Positions 7,341 to 10,085 of a stretch of DNA of 10,085 nt are shown here, in pieces. The DNA is from Temnopleurus reevesii (Eukaryota > Echinodermata > Echinoidea > Temnopleuroida > Temnopleuridae). Position 1 is the first letter of the stretch. Each line of letters starts with the position of its first letter. The position numbers were made by a program, and so were the translations under genes. The notes below the pieces were generated by a model. It was not told the DNA's origin and ran no database searches. It saw only the letters and a list, made by a program, of their open reading frames with translations. Where the stretch lies: contig BQKZ01014929.1 of the NCBI GenBank assembly GCA_036244855.1, positions 1-10,085 of the forward strand. The letters run 5' to 3'.

Positions 7341-8340
7341 TTGAGTTGATGAATAGCCTATATTAAAAAAAAAAGAAAAAGAAGAATAATTTTATTCTAC
7401 TTATTCTATCAGGATAAGGTCTGAATTTGTAAATATTTCTATGTAAACGAAATAATCATGTTTCATTATTATGTATATGCCTGGTTGTTTAAATAAAATA
7501 CAAATTATAAATGCACAATGTGGAGTACATGTGAATACATTTTCGTTGATGTTTCATTCCATTTGTTTGTTTGTGTGTTTGTTTTGGGGGCCTTTATTTT
7601 ATTTCCCCCTCTTTCTCTCCTTCTTTTCATAACAATAAATTTTAATTTCTGATTCATTTTAATTTTTATCGTTATTTGCACCATAAGGTCCATGTACATG
7701 TTTTCATAATGCTAATTTTTAGAGGACAAAGAAAAAAATATGAAGCAAACCGAATTCAAACCTTCAGATGCAATTCACGCCTATTCAGCCAAGGATGAGT
7801 TAACACAATTGTTTGATAAGATGAGCTGACATGTAAAAAAAAAAAAAAAAAAAAAAAAAGATCCGTACTTCCGCCGAGAGGCTTGACCAGTAAACAAGCA
7901 AAGTTTGTACAGCACTTATTTTTTTCACCCATAAGGTATGTTGAGCTCACATTTGTAACGGTACCCTCCGCACCCTGCGGGTGCCAGCCCTACATTGACG
8001 GCCAAGGGAGAGAAAATTGCTTTTGTCTACTCCAATCATTGTGAATGTTAACTGGGAATCATTAATTTCTTTCACTTTTTTTTTGTGTTGATGGTGTAAA
8101 GGAGACACCGTGGAAATTCCAAGCACCAAATGCTTTGCACGCATAGTAGAGACTGCAGCCCTATAGCGATTCCCCCTCCTAAACATGGTTCCGAGATTTC
8201 TGAACATACAGTAGTTTTGAATATAATTATAGAGTTTAGGGGCCAATTGCAGGAAATAGTCTTATAGCTATTATCTTGTCGATGATATGTGTAATGGCCT
8301 CAATCATATGGCCCCAGTTTAGTTTATACTTTTCAGGTGC
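7341..8340. other. Intergenic: no gene; 25-A tract at 7835-7859
   Basis: AT-rich. The main feature is an uninterrupted run of 25 A at 7835-7859 after GAGCTGACATGT, which could be a retroposed tail, though I see no recognisable element before it. A small hairpin, GCACCCTGCGGGTGC, sits near 7969-7983. A 99-codon minus-strand frame at 7947-8246 has no family resemblance or exon borders and I do not call it. Confidence 0.5.
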
Positions 8341-8552
8341 GTGGCCAGTGGCGGAGTTCCGAGTTTCCTGCGAAAGGCTTTGAAAAAAAAAATTAAAAAA
8401 AAATAGGCGGATACAAAGGGGGAAAGGGGTGGCGGAGAGGGCGGTGGCACCCCCCCCCCCCCCCCCCCNNNAAATGTTTCCGCCCCACCTTCATATGCAA
8501 TCCTGCATTGGTGGGTACACGCCTGGATTTTTTTTGGGGGGGGGGGTTGATG
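8341..8552. mobile_element. Degraded transposon-like segment with G/C homopolymers and a sequence gap
   Basis: It begins GTGGCCAGTGGCGGAG and includes A-runs, a GGGGGAAAGGGG stretch, 19 consecutive C at 8450-8468, an nnn gap at 8469-8471, and then a GGGTACACGCCTGGATTTTT segment leading into a run of 10 G. Blocks like GTGGCGGA and CGCCTGGATTTT next to G-runs are seen in non-autonomous DNA transposons of marine invertebrates. That comparison is from memory and not verified. The C-run and N's suggest the length here is not reliable. Confidence 0.35.
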
Positions 8553-9085
8553 ATGATCCAAAGAGCAATTATAAAGCTCTTTGGGTCATCACAATACTTT
8601 TTAAAAAGCCAAAAGAAAAAAAAAACAATATTATTACGAAATGGGCGTGGCCGTCCCAGTACGTAACGACGCCGATGGAGTTTCAGAGCTCGCGAGCGTG
8701 CGCTTTACAATTTGAACACCATGAGAAGAGGCTGAGAAAAGCTTCAGACCAGCCGAATTTCATTAAGGTTTTCAATAGGACTTTGCCCGAAAATCCCAGC
8801 CGACGTACCAGTAATTTAGCTGTTGTCTAGAAGGGATTTCGTCCAACGACTGAAGTCCAGTAAAGGCCCGTGTATCGTTTTATCAGGTTTGTACAACTTT
8901 GCATTTCTTTCCAATTATCACCCGAGCTGAAATCACCGGTAATTGTTCTTTGTGGTACGCCGAAGTTCAGGCGACCATTGGCACTGGAAGACCGGTGCAG
9001 CTTTGCTCCACGAAATATGGTCAGGCAATTGGGGTACTGCAATGGGTTTTAATGGGGATTTAAAATGAGAATACTTCTTTTTCAG
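8553..9085. other. Intergenic: no gene recognised
   Basis: The stretch 8640-9050 is less AT-rich and has open frames of about 60-70 codons on both strands that overlap each other. None shows a recognisable motif or splice borders. Nothing else stands out. Confidence 0.5.
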
Positions 9086-9215
9086 CCTAAAATTTGACTT
9101 TCCAAGATTGTTGTGTTATGTTGAAGAGTACTAAATGTTAGAACTTATCACCTAAAATTTGACTTTCCAAGATTGTTGTGTTATGTTGAAGAGTACTAAA
9201 TGTTAGAACTTATCA
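9086..9215 (+). repeat. Perfect 65-bp tandem duplication
   Basis: The segment beginning CCTAAAATTTGACTTTCC and ending TTAGAACTTATCA at 9086-9150 is repeated without a single difference at 9151-9215, followed by CC, the first two bases of a third copy. Exact identity implies a very recent event or an assembly error. Confidence 0.97.
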
Positions 9216-9699
9216 CCATGCACCAATCAATTAAGTGCCACAAAGATTGGTCATGATATATAAAATAAGCGCATGATTTAATATGTTCCATAATAATTCT
9301 TTTATTCGAGGCCTCAAATTAATGGACTATGCGTTCAAAATTCAAAACAGCCATTGAATGCCCATTGAACTGTTGACTCGGGCACAATATTCTCTCGGTG
9401 CGTATTCCGCATGCTCTGTGACTGTGTATGCAGCAGTGTATTGAAATTCACGCTAAACATTCACGAAAAGGGCTGTGACTGTGTTAGCGTCATTGAGGTA
9501 ATATGCGCTGGCCTTATCGCGATACCGTTGGCATGATACGGTGAGAAAGATGACAGACAATGAAATGGATATTTATTTGAATTAAATGTCGTAGACTACT
9601 AATAACTAAAATATTTAATTGAGATTATTATTTTGGTATATATCCGAGGTACAGAACAAGTTGTTTAAAGCATAATTGTAAAGTACCGTACGAGGACCG
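9216..9699. other. Intergenic: no gene
   Basis: AT-rich to mixed sequence with no coding signal I can support. A 10-bp palindrome, TATCGCGATA, occurs at 9515-9524. Confidence 0.5.
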
Positions 9700-9869
9700 G
9701 TTTCCGGCCATGGGGGTGTAACCGGCCACCAAACCTCATGCATTTTGTCTATGGCGCGCACATGGCACGCACATGGCGCGCACTTAGGTTAAATGTGCGC
9801 CCAAATAAGCGCACACGCTTCAACACAATCCCTATGGAGGCTCAAATCACCAGACAGGCGGCCGGAAAC
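9700..9869. repeat. GC-rich patch bounded by a 10-bp inverted pair
   Basis: GTTTCCGGCC at 9700-9709 is inverted as GGCCGGAAAC at 9860-9869, about 150 bases apart. Between them are three 11-bp repeats and a short GTGCGC / GCGCAC inverted pair. The CpG density is far above the surroundings. It could be the core of a small transposon or a CpG-rich regulatory patch; neither is demonstrated. Confidence 0.45.
9751..9783 (+). repeat. Three tandem 11-bp units (ATGGCGCGCAC)
   Basis: ATGGCGCGCAC, ATGGCACGCAC and ATGGCGCGCAC follow each other without spacing; only the middle copy differs, by one base. With an 11-base unit the translation changes frame at each copy, which argues against a coding role. 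Confidence 0.9.
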
Positions 9870-10085
9870 ACCCGCCCCATGTCTCTTGGCGATCACCGAT
9901 TGCTGCGCGAATATACGGGCGCCATTCATTAAGTTATGCACATCAATTAAAAGCCCAGAATTTCGGCTAAATTATGATCTAAAAAATAAAACTGAAATGC
10001 TGGATCTTGTGATTTGTGGAAGAGCAAAACTGCTTTTAAACGAATTTTCAGAAATGAAATAAATTTTTCTTTGGTGAAAAGAAAA
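9870..10085. other. Window end: no gene established
   Basis: Plus-strand frames of 64 and 89 codons cross this area (9738-9932 and 9793-10062). The first ends with a plausible-looking MEAQITRQAAG ... SLGDHRLLREYTG stretch, but it starts inside the 11-bp repeats and I recognise no family. An AATAAA occurs near 10058. Confidence 0.35.

Noticed and set aside
7947..8246. 99-codon minus-strand ORF
   Set aside because: No recognisable motif, no coding-like composition, and no splice or regulatory context.
8319..9052. Overlapping ORFs through the homopolymer region and 8827-9052
   Set aside because: Proline and glycine runs come from C/G homopolymers and cross the N gap; the others overlap on opposite strands with no family signal.
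9738..10062. Two overlapping plus-strand ORFs at the window end
   Set aside because: The first starts within 11-bp repeats and neither shows a family I recognise; one vaguely recalls a retroelement gag N-terminus, but not enough to call.

Overview
The window looks like nuclear DNA of an animal. It is AT-rich and sparse in genes, with split exons flanked by consensus GT/AG splice sites, several tandem repeats, transposon debris and small assembly gaps (n at 4931, nnn at 8469-8471). A marine invertebrate such as an echinoderm would fit, but that is only a guess. There are no bacterial-type operons, rRNAs, tRNAs or CRISPR arrays that I can see.

Positions 1-6375 hold the 3' part of one plus-strand gene, which I reconstruct as a DOMON-domain protein of the FRRS1 / FRRS1L (ferric-chelate-reductase-1-like) family. 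The exons are 1-55 (continuing upstream), 2563-2664, 3480-3642, 4459-4545 with a near-identical second copy at 5687-5773, and a terminal exon at 6290-6375 (or 6241-6419 from another acceptor). All have consensus splice borders and compatible phases. Together they read through the second half of a DOMON domain in the right order and end in a short hydrophobic tail. The longest reading frames of the window do not show this gene, because its exons are short.

The introns carry most of the unusual structure. Intron 1 (56-2562) contains a fold-back inverted repeat (674-846) and a minisatellite of 43 units of 24 bp (981-2012). That minisatellite keeps five of six frames open and so produces many long but spurious ORFs. 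The intron after exon 3 contains a tandem array of about 200-bp units. Each unit is the 3' tail of exon 3 plus its 5' splice site and the start of the intron, so the intact donor is followed by six decayed copies. A 789-bp block that includes exon 4 occurs twice with almost no differences, and an assembly N lies two bases past the right breakpoint of the first copy.

From about 6420 to the end I recognise no protein-coding gene. This part holds a polyadenylation signal and hairpin after the gene, the 3' end of a probable non-LTR retroposon (7257-7340), a 25-A tract, a degraded G/C-homopolymer-rich transposon-like segment, a perfect 65-bp tandem duplication (9086-9215), and a GC-rich patch with three 11-bp repeats near 9751-9783.
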